Shown: piece by piece, positions 23,742 through 32,254 of the stretch | How the letters are laid out: each line of letters opens with the position of its first letter | Position numbering within the stretch: the stretch's first letter is position 1 | Assembly (NCBI GenBank): GCA_022703405.1 | Contig: JAKLDT010000007.1 | Coordinates: forward strand, 1-42,257 | Reading direction: 5' to 3' | From: Bacteroidota bacterium | GTDB lineage: Bacteria; Bacteroidota; Bacteroidia; Bacteroidales; VadinHA17 | Length of the DNA stretch: 42,257 bases | Position numbers and translations under genes: made by a program | The notes under the pieces: generated by a model | What the model was told of the DNA's origin: nothing | Seen by the model: the letters and a program-made list of their open reading frames with translations, nothing else | The model's database searches: none

Positions 23742-24953
23742 TTAATTAACGGCTCCCCTCCTTGGAGGGGCCGGGGGTGGGTTGGTCTGGTTGCTGGTTA
23801 TCGTTTTCAGCCTTTCCTTTGCTTCCTTTAGTTTACCCTCGGTGGCGCAAAGCGAGATACGTATATAACGCTCTCCGTTTTTCCCGAAAATGAATCCCGG
23901 GGTTATGAATACATGTGACTTCTGCAGGATTTCCTCGACAAATTCTTCACATGAAGCTATATTGTCGGGTATCCTTCCCCATACGAAGAGTCCTGTCTGC
24001 TTCCTGTCGTAGCTGCATTTCAGAAGATCCATGAGTTCTTCAACTATCTTCCTGCGTTTTATATATACCTCATTTACTGTGTCATACCATGAGTCTGGCG
24101 CGTTCAGGGCTTCAACGGCTGCTGCCTGCAGGCCAAGAAACATTCCTGAATCCATATTGCTTTTTACCTTAAGAATCTCTTTTATGTAATCCCTGTTTCC
24201 GGCAACCATTCCTATCCTCCAGCCTGCCATGTTCTGGGATTTGCTCAGGGAATTCAGTTCAAGGGCGATGTCCCTTGCTCCTTCAACCGACAGAATGCTG
24301 TGGTAGTCATTGTTGAGGATGAAGCTGTACGGATTGTCGTTGCACAGTAATATTGAATGTTTTACAGCGAAACTGACAAGTCTCTCAAAAAGCTGAAGCG
24401 AACCTTTTGTTCCGGTAGGCATGTGAGGATAGTTTACCCACATCAGTTTTACTTTGCTGAGGTCGCTTTTTTCAAGACTGTCAAAGTCAGGCAGCCAGCC
24501 TGTCTTTTCACTCAGGTTGTAATTTCTGACAATACCTCCCACAAGGTTCGTGACAGATGCATAGGTTGGATAGCCGGGATCGGGGACAAGGACCTCATCG
24601 CCGGGATTTACAAAAGCCATGCTTATATGCATTATTCCCTCCTTGCTGCCCATAAGGGGAAGTATCTCACCTTCAGGGTCAAGCTCAGTGCCGAAGTATT
24701 TCCTGTACCACTCCGCGAAGGCCTTTCTGAGCGACAAGATCCCGGTATAGCTCTGGTAACCATGTGATCCAGGTTTCCTTGCTTCGTTTACAAGTGCGTT
24801 GATTGTATTTTCAGATGGCATCTGGTCGGGGCTGCCTATTCCCAGATTGATAATATCTGCCCCGTCCCTTCTCATCTTGTCGATCTGGGCAAGCTTCTTC
24901 GAAAAGTAGTATTCCTGTACTGATTCAGTACGTTTTGCAGGTTTAACTATCAT
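23742..24953 (-). CDS. Class I/II PLP aminotransferase (aromatic/prephenate-type candidate)
   Basis: A fold-type I aminotransferase of 403 aa if started at Met 24953 (MIVKPAKRTESVQEYYF); a start 30 bp upstream is possible but would overlap pheA further. NLGIGSPDQMPS (~36), DPGYPTYASV (~120), WVNYPHMPTG (~165) and SLSKSQNMAGWRIGMVAG (~235, PLP Lys in SKS) are visible. Its place between pheA and tyrA suggests it transaminates phenylpyruvate / hydroxyphenylpyruvate or prephenate. Overlaps the end of pheA by 11 bp. The last ~14 residues (TNPPPAPPRRGAVN) are encoded by a dispersed GC-rich repeat and are probably not part of the ancestral protein. Confidence 0.88.
   Translation of the reverse strand: MIVKPAKRTESVQEYYFSKKLAQIDKMRRDGADIINLGIGSPDQMPSENTINALVNEARKPGSHGYQSYTGILSLRKAFAEWYRKYFGTELDPEGEILPLMGSKEGIMHISMAFVNPGDEVLVPDPGYPTYASVTNLVGGIVRNYNLSEKTGWLPDFDSLEKSDLSKVKLMWVNYPHMPTGTKGSLQLFERLVSFAVKHSILLCNDNPYSFILNNDYHSILSVEGARDIALELNSLSKSQNMAGWRIGMVAGNRDYIKEILKVKSNMDSGMFLGLQAAAVEALNAPDSWYDTVNEVYIKRRKIVEELMDLLKCSYDRKQTGLFVWGRIPDNIASCEEFVEEILQKSHVFITPGFIFGKNGERYIRISLCATEGKLKEAKERLKTITSNQTNPPPAPPRRGAVN
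23751..23785. repeat. GC-rich palindromic repeat inside the aminotransferase 3' end
   Basis: CTCCCCTCCTTGGAGGGG followed by CCGGGGGTGGGTTGG, the same type as the elements at 6361 and 6626. Here it is translated, giving the Pro/Arg tail of the aminotransferase before a stop codon just past the repeat. Confidence 0.75.
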
Positions 24954-25773
24954 ACAGCATGTCTCCTTTATAGTATACACCAAGGACTTCGAGGTCGCTT
25001 GTATGATCTCTCAGAATCCTTTTTATTATCTCAGCATTTACATTTTTTGGCATCTCAAGGTCGCAGTAAAACATATACTGCCACTGTCCGTTGAATTTGG
25101 GAACAGATTGTATTTTAGAAAGGTTGATGCTCATTTCGGCGAGTTTTACAAGCACTTTTGCCAGTGAGCCCGGCTGATGTCCGGTTGAAAAACAGATTGA
25201 TATTTTATTCCCTTCCCTGTTACCGCTTTCCTCCGGACCTACCACCAGAAACCTTGTATAATTCTGTTTGTACGTTTCAATACCCGGAGCCATTACTTCC
25301 AGTCCGTATATCCTGGCAGCTTCGTTTGATGCTATTGCAGCAACGCCTTTCAGTCTGTTTTCGCTTATATCCTTTGCGCTGCCGGCAGTGTCATCGCTCT
25401 CAACAAGCATCCACCGGGGATGATGTTTCAGGTAATCCATGCACTGTGCCAGCGCTATCGGGTGTGAACGTACCTCATTGATTTCATCAAGCGATTGCCC
25501 GGGCAGTGCCATCAGATTCTGCACTATTCTGAGGTTATGTTCACCGAGCATCTTCATGCCCGATTCCCTGATAAGTGTATAGTTCTGAAGAATGCTTCCC
25601 GACCTTGCATTCTCTATTGCCATTACTGCATAGTCTGCCTCTTTGTCCATCACTTTTCCAAGTGTAATGTCAAAGGAGGAGCAGGGTACTATTTCAATCT
25701 CATCATAATTGAAATACTGCCTTGCTGCCACTTCGTGAAAACAACCTGTTTCTCCCTGTATAGATATTTTCAT
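24943..25773 (-). CDS. pheA: Prephenate dehydratase with ACT domain
   Basis: A 276-aa enzyme converting prephenate to phenylpyruvate. The start is set at 25773 (MKISIQGETGCFHEVAARQYF); longer frames read through the attenuator terminator. The first ~180 residues are the PDT domain, with ADYAVMAIENARSGSI (~60) and NYTRFLVVGPE (~170, TRF motif). Residues ~185-276 are an ACT domain (STGHQPGSLAKVLVKLAEM, SKIQSVP in place of the usual ESRP), implying phenylalanine feedback. It has no chorismate mutase domain. First structural gene of the aromatic operon, controlled by the Phe/Tyr leader at 25852-25917. Confidence 0.94.
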   Translation of the reverse strand: MKISIQGETGCFHEVAARQYFNYDEIEIVPCSSFDITLGKVMDKEADYAVMAIENARSGSILQNYTLIRESGMKMLGEHNLRIVQNLMALPGQSLDEINEVRSHPIALAQCMDYLKHHPRWMLVESDDTAGSAKDISENRLKGVAAIASNEAARIYGLEVMAPGIETYKQNYTRFLVVGPEESGNREGNKISICFSTGHQPGSLAKVLVKLAEMSINLSKIQSVPKFNGQWQYMFYCDLEMPKNVNAEIIKRILRDHTSDLEVLGVYYKGDMLYDS

Positions 25774-25781
25774 AAGTATAT

Positions 25782-25812
25782 AAAAAAAATCAGGGTCCCT
25801 TTTGGGGACCCT
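25782..25812 (-). terminator. Attenuator terminator of the pheA operon
   Basis: On the minus strand AGGGTCCC-CAAAA-GGGACCCT is a perfect 8-bp stem followed by GA and eight T. It lies 9 bp before the pheA ATG. UCCCC in the 5' arm/loop (25808-25804) can pair with GGGGA at 25852-25848, just past the leader stop codon, as a competing antiterminator. Confidence 0.9.
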
Positions 25813-25851
25813 TGTCACATATTATATCTCTTAACTGTATACAAAAATCCC

Positions 25852-25917
25852 CTAGTTCTTTTTAAAATAAAAAAAGAAGTAAAAGAAAGGGGCGTAATAT
25901 GTGTATACAAAATTCAT
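25852..25917 (-). CDS. Phe/Tyr leader peptide of the aromatic operon
   Basis: A 21-codon ORF beginning MNFVYTYYAPFFYFFFYF and ending KKN-stop. Seven Phe and five Tyr, so 12 of 21 residues are aromatic. It is followed 39 bp later by an intrinsic terminator and then pheA. The codons for the FFYFFFYF run overlap CCCCTTT, which can pair with CTAGGGG at the leader stop. That stop-region GGGGA can instead pair with the terminator. These are the 1:2, 2:3 and 3:4 pairings of a classical attenuator. Both Phe and Tyr charging would be sensed, matching an operon that makes both. Confidence 0.93.
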   Translation of the reverse strand: MNFVYTYYAPFFYFFFYFKKN

Positions 25918-25937
25918 TAATCGTTTCAATAGGGTTA

Positions 25938-25967
25938 CAAAATTAATCTATTTTTCAGAAAAACAAA
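25938..25967 (-). promoter_or_regulatory. Promoter of the Phe/Tyr leader
   Basis: TAATTTTG (25945-25938) matches TAnnTTTG, with TTTG (25967-25964) 18 bp upstream. Predicted transcription start near 25934 leaves about 16 nt before the leader ATG. Confidence 0.6.
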
Positions 25968-26015
25968 TAAAAATCAATAAAAAGACGAAAATAATTGATA
26001 ATTTATAGTTTGGGG

Positions 26016-26142
26016 GCACGGCACACGGCTAACGGCGCACGGCATACGACGCACGGCGCATGGCACTAGGCACAAGGCAAAGAGACCCTGAGTCCTTCCG
26101 CCTTCCGCCTTCCGCCTTCCGCCTTCAACCTACACCTTATGC
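26016..26142. repeat. Inverted heptad array pair at the end of the his operon (no gene inside)
   Basis: Left arm: nine 7-bp units of GCACGGC type (26016-26078), drifting to ACTAGGC and ACAAGGC. Right arm: CCTTCCG four times, CCTTCAA, CCTACAC, CTTATGC (26094-26142). The reverse complement of the right unit contains AAGGC, as in the last left units. Fifteen bp separate the arms. The hisIE stop codon (26130-26132) is inside the right arm. It may fold into a long imperfect hairpin that ends the his transcript. With the Phe/Tyr leader and promoter it accounts for the 25774-26129 gap. Confidence 0.8.
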
Positions 26143-26723
26143 CTTTCCTTCAGTACTGTCTCTATCTCTTCAAGGTTTGTTCCCTTTGCTTTGAGTAATA
26201 TAAGGAAGTGATAAAGGAGGTCTGCTGCCTCATTTTTTAATAATTCAGCGTTGTCATCCTTTGATTCTATAACAAGTTCAACAGCCTCTTCGCCAACCTT
26301 CTGGGCCACCTTGTTTATGCCTTTTTTAAAGAGCTTGTTTGTATAGGAATCTTTTTCGTCATCATCAATACGCTGATTGATAACCTGTTCCAGTTTATAC
26401 AGGAAGCCTCTTGCATTATCATCTCCGAAACAGGAATATGTTCCGAGGTGACAGGTTGGTCCTGCAGGTTTGACCTTTATGAGGAGAGTATCATTGTCAC
26501 AGTCCTGGAATATCTCCTTTACATACAGGAAATTGCCGGAAGTTTCTCCCTTTGTCCATAAGCGGTTTTTACTCCGGCTGAAGAAGGTCACCCTGCCTTC
26601 TTTTTTTGTCAGTTCAAGAGCCTCCTGGTTCATATAACCAAGCATCAGCACCTGCTGTGTTGTATAATCCTGTATAACAACAGGAACCAGCCCGTTACCC
26701 TTCGTAAAATCAATCTTTTCCAT
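26130..26723 (-). CDS. hisI: Bifunctional phosphoribosyl-AMP cyclohydrolase / phosphoribosyl-ATP diphosphatase
   Basis: A 197-aa HisIE fusion catalysing steps 2 and 3 of histidine synthesis. HisI part (~1-105): [22 protein letters not shown]-type block ([17 protein letters not shown]) and [22 protein letters not shown] with metal-binding Asp and Cys residues. HisE part (~110-197): [17 protein letters not shown] and [13 protein letters not shown], the all-alpha pyrophosphohydrolase motif. Last gene of the his operon, separated from hisF by ~100 bp of repeats. The final residues (RHKV) and stop codon are encoded by a heptad array. Confidence 0.95.
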   Translation of the reverse strand: [197 protein letters not shown]

Positions 26724-26742
26724 AATTCACTGTTTTATCTGC

Positions 26743-26782
26743 ATTCTCTGTGATTCTCTGTGTCTCTCTGTGTCTCTCTGTG
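26743..26782. repeat. Decamer array between hisF and hisIE
   Basis: Four 10-bp units: ATTCTCTGTG twice, then TCTCTCTGTG twice. The CTCTGTG core resembles the CACAGAG unit at 12169-12280 in reverse. Only one orientation is present here. It lies within the his operon, where most neighbours overlap by a few bases, so it looks like an insertion into a formerly tight junction. Confidence 0.75.
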
Positions 26783-26823
26783 TTACTAACAGTAATATAA
26801 GAATATATACAGAATGCTAAAAT

Positions 26824-27576
26824 TTATCTCACTGCAATGTTTTCACTTTTAAGATACTTCTTCAGGTCCTGTATATTTATTTCACCGAAATGGAAGATGC
26901 TTGCTGCCAGAGCCGCACTGCATCCTGTATTGAAAAAGACATCCCTGAAATGCTGCATAGTACCTGCACCTCCTGATGCAATCACTGGTATATTGACCTT
27001 CCTGCTTACTTCTGCCGTGATATCAAGTGAAAAACCCGACTTTGTTCCGTCAGTATTCATTGAAGTCAGCAATATCTCGCCAGCACCAAGCTCTTCGGCC
27101 TTTTTAGCCCAGGGAACAGTTTTGAACGGAGTTATCATTCTTCCTCCGTTGACAAACACTTTCCATCCGTCTTCAGTAAACTTGGTGTCAATTGCCACAA
27201 CCACACACTGGCTTCCGAACTCAGAGGCAATCTCTTTTATCAGGTCCGGCCTTTTCACTGCCGATGAGTTAATTGTTATCTTATCAGCGCCAGCCTTTAT
27301 CAGAACAGCAACATCATCAACATTGTTTATTCCGCCTCCCACTGTGAAGGGAATATTGATTTCTGCGGCTATCCTTTCAACAAGACCGGCAAAGGCTTTT
27401 CTTTTTTCAATGGTGGCAGTGATATCAAGAAAAACAAGCTCATCAGCACCCTGCTCTGCATAAGACCTGGCAAGGGCAACAGGATCGCCGGCATCGATAA
27501 TATTAACAAAGTTGATCCCTTTTACCGTCCTCCCGTCTCTTATATCGAGACAGGGTATTATTCTCCTCTTCAGCAT
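26824..27576 (-). CDS. hisF: Imidazole glycerol phosphate synthase, cyclase subunit
   Basis: A 250-aa (beta/alpha)8 barrel. [15 protein letters not shown] (~6-20) holds catalytic Asp11, and VVAIDTKF (~125-132) holds the second catalytic Asp. FTVGGGI and IASGGAGTM are the two phosphate-binding loops. With HisH it forms IGP and AICAR from PRFAR and glutamine-derived ammonia. Overlaps hisA by 7 bp. Confidence 0.96.
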   Translation of the reverse strand: MLKRRIIPCLDIRDGRTVKGINFVNIIDAGDPVALARSYAEQGADELVFLDITATIEKRKAFAGLVERIAAEINIPFTVGGGINNVDDVAVLIKAGADKITINSSAVKRPDLIKEIASEFGSQCVVVAIDTKFTEDGWKVFVNGGRMITPFKTVPWAKKAEELGAGEILLTSMNTDGTKSGFSLDITAEVSRKVNIPVIASGGAGTMQHFRDVFFNTGCSAALAASIFHFGEINIQDLKKYLKSENIAVR

Positions 27577-28283
27577 AGTTCTGCAAGTTCATTTAGCGTT
27601 ACTTTTCCCTCATAAAATGCTTTGCCCACAATAGTGCCTTCACATCCAGTTTCTTTCATTCTAATGATATCTGCCAGTGAGGCAATTCCTCCGCTTGCTA
27701 TGAGGTTGATTCTGACTTCCGACAGGATCTCACTGTATATTTCTTCAGAGGGGCCCTGGAGCATTCCGTCTTTCCCGATGTCAGTGCAGATAGCATATTT
27801 AATCCCCTTTGAAACATGTTCGCTTATAAATGTCAGGATATCAGTTTCTGATTCTTCAGTCCATCCTGATGATGAAATCTTTCTGTCTTTAAAGTCTGCT
27901 CCGAGTATAATTTTTTCAGGACCGAAAAATGAAAGCATTTCAGCAAACATCAGGGGTTCCTTAATTGCTATGCTGCCTGCTGTGGCCTGTTTTGCGCCGG
28001 AGTCAAATACTCTTTTCATGTCATCTATGGTTCTGAGTCCTCCGCCATAATCAACAGTCAATGAGGTTTTTGATGTAATCTTTTCAAGAATTGAAATGTT
28101 TACTGTTTTACTGTTTCTGGCCCCGTCAAGGTCAACAAGGTGCAGGTATTTAATGCCCTTGTCTTCCAGCATCAGTGCAATTTCAAGAGGATCATCATTA
28201 TATACTTTCCGTGTCGAGAAATCTCCCTTCGTCAGCCTGACGCATTTGCCACCCATTATATCTATTGCCATAATTATTCTCAT
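27570..28283 (-). CDS. hisA: Phosphoribosylformimino-AICAR-phosphate isomerase
   Basis: A 237-aa (beta/alpha)8 barrel related to His[19 protein letters not shown] (4-21) carries the catalytic Asp8. [11 protein letters not shown] and [10 protein letters not shown] are the phosphate loops; [14 protein letters not shown] (~165) carries the second acidic residue. Catalyses the Amadori isomerisation to PRFAR (step 4). Its ATG overlaps the hisH stop codon by 4 bp, so the two are translationally coupled. Confidence 0.96.
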   Translation of the reverse strand: MRIIMAIDIMGGKCVRLTKGDFSTRKVYNDDPLEIALMLEDKGIKYLHLVDLDGARNSKTVNISILEKITSKTSLTVDYGGGLRTIDDMKRVFDSGAKQATAGSIAIKEPLMFAEMLSFFGPEKIILGADFKDRKISSSGWTEESETDILTFISEHVSKGIKYAICTDIGKDGMLQGPSEEIYSEILSEVRINLIASGGIASLADIIRMKETGCEGTIVGKAFYEGKVTLNELAELC

Positions 28284-28858
28284 AGCTGAAGAAAATTTCT
28301 GAGAATAGTCTCTCCGACAAGAGCTGATTTCTCCGGGTGAAATTGTGTCGCATGGAAATTGTTCCTGTTCATCGCGGCTGAGAAAGGAACTATGTATTCG
28401 CAGGTGGCTGTGGTTTGCGAAGATATTTCAGCATAATAGCTGTGAACATAGTAGACGTTATCATCCTTTGAAACATTCTTAAACAACTTTCCCTTTACTG
28501 TTATGAAATCATTCCAGCCCATGTGAGGTATTTTGTCAACAGGAGGGAAGAGTTTTACATCGGCATCAAAAACGCCAAGGCATTCAGTATCAGATTCTTC
28601 AGAATGTCTGCACAAAAGCTGAAGGCCCAGGCAGATACCCAGGACAGGGACTTTGATCTCAGGGATAATCCTGTCGAGGCCGCTTTTCCTGAGATAAGCC
28701 ATTGCGGAGCCTGCTTCCCCTACACCGGGAAAAATCACCTTTTCTGCACTCATAAGTTCTGCGGGGTCATCAGTTATCCTGCTTTCAAAGCCAAGCCTGC
28801 TTACTGCATTCTGCACCGACCTTATGTTGCCGGCATTATATTTGACTATTGCTATCAT
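28280..28858 (-). CDS. hisH: Imidazole glycerol phosphate synthase, glutaminase subunit
   Basis: A 192-aa class I glutamine amidotransferase. [11 protein letters not shown] (~43) forms the oxyanion region, [11 protein letters not shown] (~72-82) carries the nucleophile Cys76, and ATQFHPEKS (~170) carries the catalytic His and Glu. It feeds ammonia to HisF. Overlaps hisB upstream and hisA downstream by 4 bp each. Confidence 0.96.
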   Translation of the reverse strand: MIAIVKYNAGNIRSVQNAVSRLGFESRITDDPAELMSAEKVIFPGVGEAGSAMAYLRKSGLDRIIPEIKVPVLGICLGLQLLCRHSEESDTECLGVFDADVKLFPPVDKIPHMGWNDFITVKGKLFKNVSKDDNVYYVHSYYAEISSQTTATCEYIVPFSAAMNRNNFHATQFHPEKSALVGETILRNFLQL

Positions 28859-29943
28859 AAGGCTCCTTTTGTTGAAGGCAGACTGTAGTTTCCTGTCTGG
28901 CTGACTGACATTTTCAGGGCTTTTGAAAATGCCTTGAATATGGCTTCAATCTTGTGGTGCTCATTTTCGCCCGAGGCTTTTATATTGAGATTGCACCTGG
29001 CGCTGTCGGAAAAAGATTTAAAGAAGTGGAAAAACATTTCAGATGGAACATCGCCGGTCTTTTCTTTTTTGAATTCAGCATCCCAGACAATCCACGGTCT
29101 TCCGCTGAAGTCTATAGCTGCCTGAGCAAGCGAGTCGTCCATTGGCAGAACAAATCCATATCTCTCAATACCCTTTTTACCACCCAGAGCTTTCAGCACA
29201 GCATCTCCGAGGGCCAGAGCAACATCTTCAACTGTATGATGCTCATCAACATGCAGGTCCCCGCTGGCAATAATTTTTAAATCGATATTTCCGTGTTTTG
29301 CAATCTGCTCAAGCATGTGGTCAAAGAATCCCAGTCCTGTTGAAATATTGCTTTTTCCTGAACCATCGAGGTTTACTTCCACCTCAATCTGAGTCTCATT
29401 TGTTTTTCTTGCAACAGTTGCTTTGCGGGGAAACTTTTTCAGGAATGAGTAAATCTCATTCCAGTCTTTTGTAGTAAGTGCGGCTTCCGGTGAAGGCTCA
29501 GAATTTATGAAAATTGCCTTGCAGCCCAGGTTTTTTGCAAGCTGGATATCGGTCTTCCTGTCGCCGATTACGTATGACGATGAAAGGTCGACTCCGGTTG
29601 CAAGATATTTTACAAGCATTGCAGTACCCGGCTTTCTTGTGGGAGCATTTTGTTCAGGAGTTGTTCTGTCGATGAAAATTTCTTTAAATACAACTCCTTC
29701 ACCTTCAAGTATTTGTAATATTGTATTATGGACAGGCCAGAAAGTTTCCTCAGGATGTGATGGAGTGCCCAGTCCATCCTGATTTGAGACCATTACAAAT
29801 TCAAAGTCAGTTTCACGCGCAATTGCTGCCAGGTTAGTTATTGCACCGGGAAGGAATTTGAATTTGTCATAGCTGTCGACCTGTTCGTCCTCCGGTTCTA
29901 TTATTATGGTTCCGTCCCTGTCGATAAATAGTACCTTTTTCAT
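28855..29943 (-). CDS. hisB: Bifunctional histidinol-phosphatase / imidazoleglycerol-phosphate dehydratase
   Basis: A 362-aa fusion. N-terminal ~1-165 is a HAD phosphatase ([15 protein letters not shown], nucleophile Asp8 and acid Asp10; [24 protein letters not shown]). C-terminal ~170-362 is the IGP dehydratase, with [30 protein letters not shown] and related His/Glu manganese ligands, and a later [14 protein letters not shown] block. Performs two non-consecutive steps of the pathway, as in enterobacteria and Bacteroidetes. Four-bp overlaps on both sides. Confidence 0.96.
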   Translation of the reverse strand: MKKVLFIDRDGTIIIEPEDEQVDSYDKFKFLPGAITNLAAIARETDFEFVMVSNQDGLGTPSHPEETFWPVHNTILQILEGEGVVFKEIFIDRTTPEQNAPTRKPGTAMLVKYLATGVDLSSSYVIGDRKTDIQLAKNLGCKAIFINSEPSPEAALTTKDWNEIYSFLKKFPRKATVARKTNETQIEVEVNLDGSGKSNISTGLGFFDHMLEQIAKHGNIDLKIIASGDLHVDEHHTVEDVALALGDAVLKALGGKKGIERYGFVLPMDDSLAQAAIDFSGRPWIVWDAEFKKEKTGDVPSEMFFHFFKSFSDSARCNLNIKASGENEHHKIEAIFKAFSKALKMSVSQTGNYSLPSTKGAL

Positions 29944-30971
29944 AGACTGATTGTTTTTAATGCATGCAGAAGCTTCCTGTTCTCCGATTGTTTTCCGACA
30001 GTGATCCTGATACAGTCTTTCACAACAGTGTTTCTGTTTCGTGTTATTATCTTCATTTTTATAAGTTCACTATAAACCTTGTCGGCATCCTTAACCTTTA
30101 CAAGTAAGAAGTTAGCATCAGAAGGATAGACATGTTCTGTAAGACCGATTTCTGACAGTTCTGAAACAAGCTTATTCTTCTCAGTCAGTATTTTTTTTAT
30201 CTGTCTGTCCATTTTATCAGCTCTCAGAATCTTTCTGTACGCTAATTTCTGATTATTGGCGCTGATATTGTAGGGAGGTTTTATCTTATTGAAATACTGA
30301 ATGATATCCTTGTTTGCAAAAGCAACGCCAACCCTTACAGATGCCAGTCCGAAAGCTTTGCTGAAGGTTTGCATCACAATCAGGTTAGGGTACTTATTTA
30401 TCATGTCCCTGAATGAAGGCTTATCGCTGAAATCGATGTAGGCTTCGTCAATTACCACAATGCTGTTGCACCCTGAAAGGATGAATTCAATATCAGCAAT
30501 GTTCATGCTGTTTCCTGTCGGGTTGTTCGGTGAACAGATGAATATCAGCTTCAGGTTCCTTTCGGAAAGGAGAGGGGTCACTTTCTGAATATCGATCTGG
30601 AATGATTGGTTCAACGGAACCTTTATCAGCTCAACATCATTTACCGAAGCAGATACTTCGTACATCCCGTAGGTGGGAGAGAAGGTCAGAGCCTTGTCTG
30701 TTCCGGGCTGGCAAAATACCCTGAAACACAGGTCGATGATCTCATCGCTGCCATTGCCAAGAAAAATGTTTTTAACAGGGATACCTCTGAATCGGGATAT
30801 CGCCTTTTTAAGATCCTTCTGCCAGGGGTCCGGATAACGGTTAAGTTTTCCGTAGGGATTCTCATTTGCATCGAGAAATATTCCCGTACTGCCCTTGAAT
30901 TCATCCCTTGCACATGAATAGGGTTTAAGCTTCCTTACGTTTTCCCTGACGAGATTATTAATATCAGTCAT
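29940..30971 (-). CDS. hisC: Histidinol-phosphate aminotransferase
   Basis: A 343-aa fold-type I PLP enzyme. [16 protein letters not shown] (~34-49), [11 protein letters not shown] (~71), [11 protein letters not shown] (~146), [11 protein letters not shown] (~173) and [16 protein letters not shown] (~200, PLP Lys in SKA) are all visible. Converts imidazole-acetol phosphate to histidinol phosphate. Starts in the 4-bp overlap with hisD and ends in a 4-bp overlap with hisB. Confidence 0.96.
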   Translation of the reverse strand: MTDINNLVRENVRKLKPYSCARDEFKGSTGIFLDANENPYGKLNRYPDPWQKDLKKAISRFRGIPVKNIFLGNGSDEIIDLCFRVFCQPGTDKALTFSPTYGMYEVSASVNDVELIKVPLNQSFQIDIQKVTPLLSERNLKLIFICSPNNPTGNSMNIADIEFILSGCNSIVVIDEAYIDFSDKPSFRDMINKYPNLIVMQTFSKAFGLASVRVGVAFANKDIIQYFNKIKPPYNISANNQKLAYRKILRADKMDRQIKKILTEKNKLVSELSEIGLTEHVYPSDANFLLVKVKDADKVYSELIKMKIITRNRNTVVKDCIRITVGKQSENRKLLHALKTISL

Positions 30972-32254
30972 TTCCGGATTTTATTTAGTCTTATACTTAC
31001 TGCATTTCTATGTGCCCGCAGGTTTTCTGCCTCTGCCATTGTTTCAATAACAGGTCCCAGGTTCATAATTCCATCAGCGCTGAGCTCCTGGAATGAAATT
31101 TTTTTCATAAAGCTCTCAACCGAAACGCCACTGTAATTCATGGCAAAGCGGTTAGTTGGCAGGGTATGGTTTGTTCCGGAGGCATAGTCTCCGGCGCTTT
31201 CACAGCTATATGGTCCTATGAAAACAGAGCCGGCGTTTACAACACTTTCTGCAAGTTCATTACTGTTATCTGTATTAATAATGAGGTGTTCAGGAGCCCA
31301 GGCATTACTGAAATCAATGCAGTCCTTCATCGTTTTAAGTATAACAATAAAGCTGTTATCAAGCGCTTTTGCCGCTGTGTCCTTCCGTGGGAGTTCCCTT
31401 ATCTGGATTTTTACAGCAGAAGTAACCTTTTCCGCCAGTTCTTCTGAATCAGTTACAAGTACCGCCAGGCTGTCGGCTCCGTGTTCTGCCTGCGACAGCA
31501 GGTCGGCGGCGATAAAGTCCGGATCGGCATTTTTCCCTGCAATAACTAGAACTTCACTGGGACCGGCCGGCATGTCTATTGGAATGCCATCGTTCTGAAC
31601 AAGCTCCTTGGCTTTTGTAACATACTGATTACCTGGTCCAAATATCTTGTAAACCTTTGGTATTGTTTCTGTTCCATAAGCCATTGCCGCTATTGCCTGA
31701 GCCCCTCCTGCCTTGTAGATCTCTGTGATTCCTGTTAGTGCTGCGGTATACAGGATTACCGGATTAACCTTGCCGGTCATTTCAGGTGGTGTGCATATTA
31801 TAATTCTGCTGCAGCCGGCAATTTTTGCGGGTATTCCAAGCATCAGAACCGTAGAAAACAGCGGGGCGCTGCCTCCGGGTATGTAAAGTCCCACCCTTTC
31901 AATCGGAAGGCTTTTTCTCCAGCAGCTGACACCCTTTGACGTTTCAATTACCTTTTTCCCTGCAAGCTGCGATCTGTGAACTTTGTCAATATTGACAAAG
32001 GCCACGTTTATTGCCTTTTTGAGATCTTCAGGTACGAGGGATTGTGCTTCAGAAAGTTCTTCTTCAGAAACCTTAAGTGCAGGAAGCTCCACTCCGTCAA
32101 ATTTAAGGCAGTAGCTTAAAAGGGCTGAATCCCCGTCTCTTTGCACACTTTCAAGTATTTCACCCACAACAGCTTCAAGGTCGGCTTTGCCTATTGCCGG
32201 ACGTCTGCATAGTGCCTCCCATTCTTTTTTATCAGGATATTTTATAGTCCTCAT
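30968..32254 (-). CDS. hisD: Histidinol dehydrogenase
   Basis: A 428-aa zinc- and NAD-dependent enzyme for the last two oxidation steps to histidine. ERVGLYIPGGSAPLFSTVLM (~117-136), FGPGNQYVTKAKELVQ (~213), DMPAGPSEVLVIAG (~236) and LLSQAEHGADS (~262, zinc Gln and His ligands) are present, with the catalytic Glu-His region near WAPEHLII (~327). The ATG overlaps the hisG stop codon in TAATG. Confidence 0.96.
   Translation of the reverse strand: MRTIKYPDKKEWEALCRRPAIGKADLEAVVGEILESVQRDGDSALLSYCLKFDGVELPALKVSEEELSEAQSLVPEDLKKAINVAFVNIDKVHRSQLAGKKVIETSKGVSCWRKSLPIERVGLYIPGGSAPLFSTVLMLGIPAKIAGCSRIIICTPPEMTGKVNPVILYTAALTGITEIYKAGGAQAIAAMAYGTETIPKVYKIFGPGNQYVTKAKELVQNDGIPIDMPAGPSEVLVIAGKNADPDFIAADLLSQAEHGADSLAVLVTDSEELAEKVTSAVKIQIRELPRKDTAAKALDNSFIVILKTMKDCIDFSNAWAPEHLIINTDNSNELAESVVNAGSVFIGPYSCESAGDYASGTNHTLPTNRFAMNYSGVSVESFMKKISFQELSADGIMNLGPVIETMAEAENLRAHRNAVSIRLNKIRK

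Noticed and set aside
26837..27463. 208-residue plus-strand open frame
   Set aside because: Antisense shadow of hisF, with no independent features.
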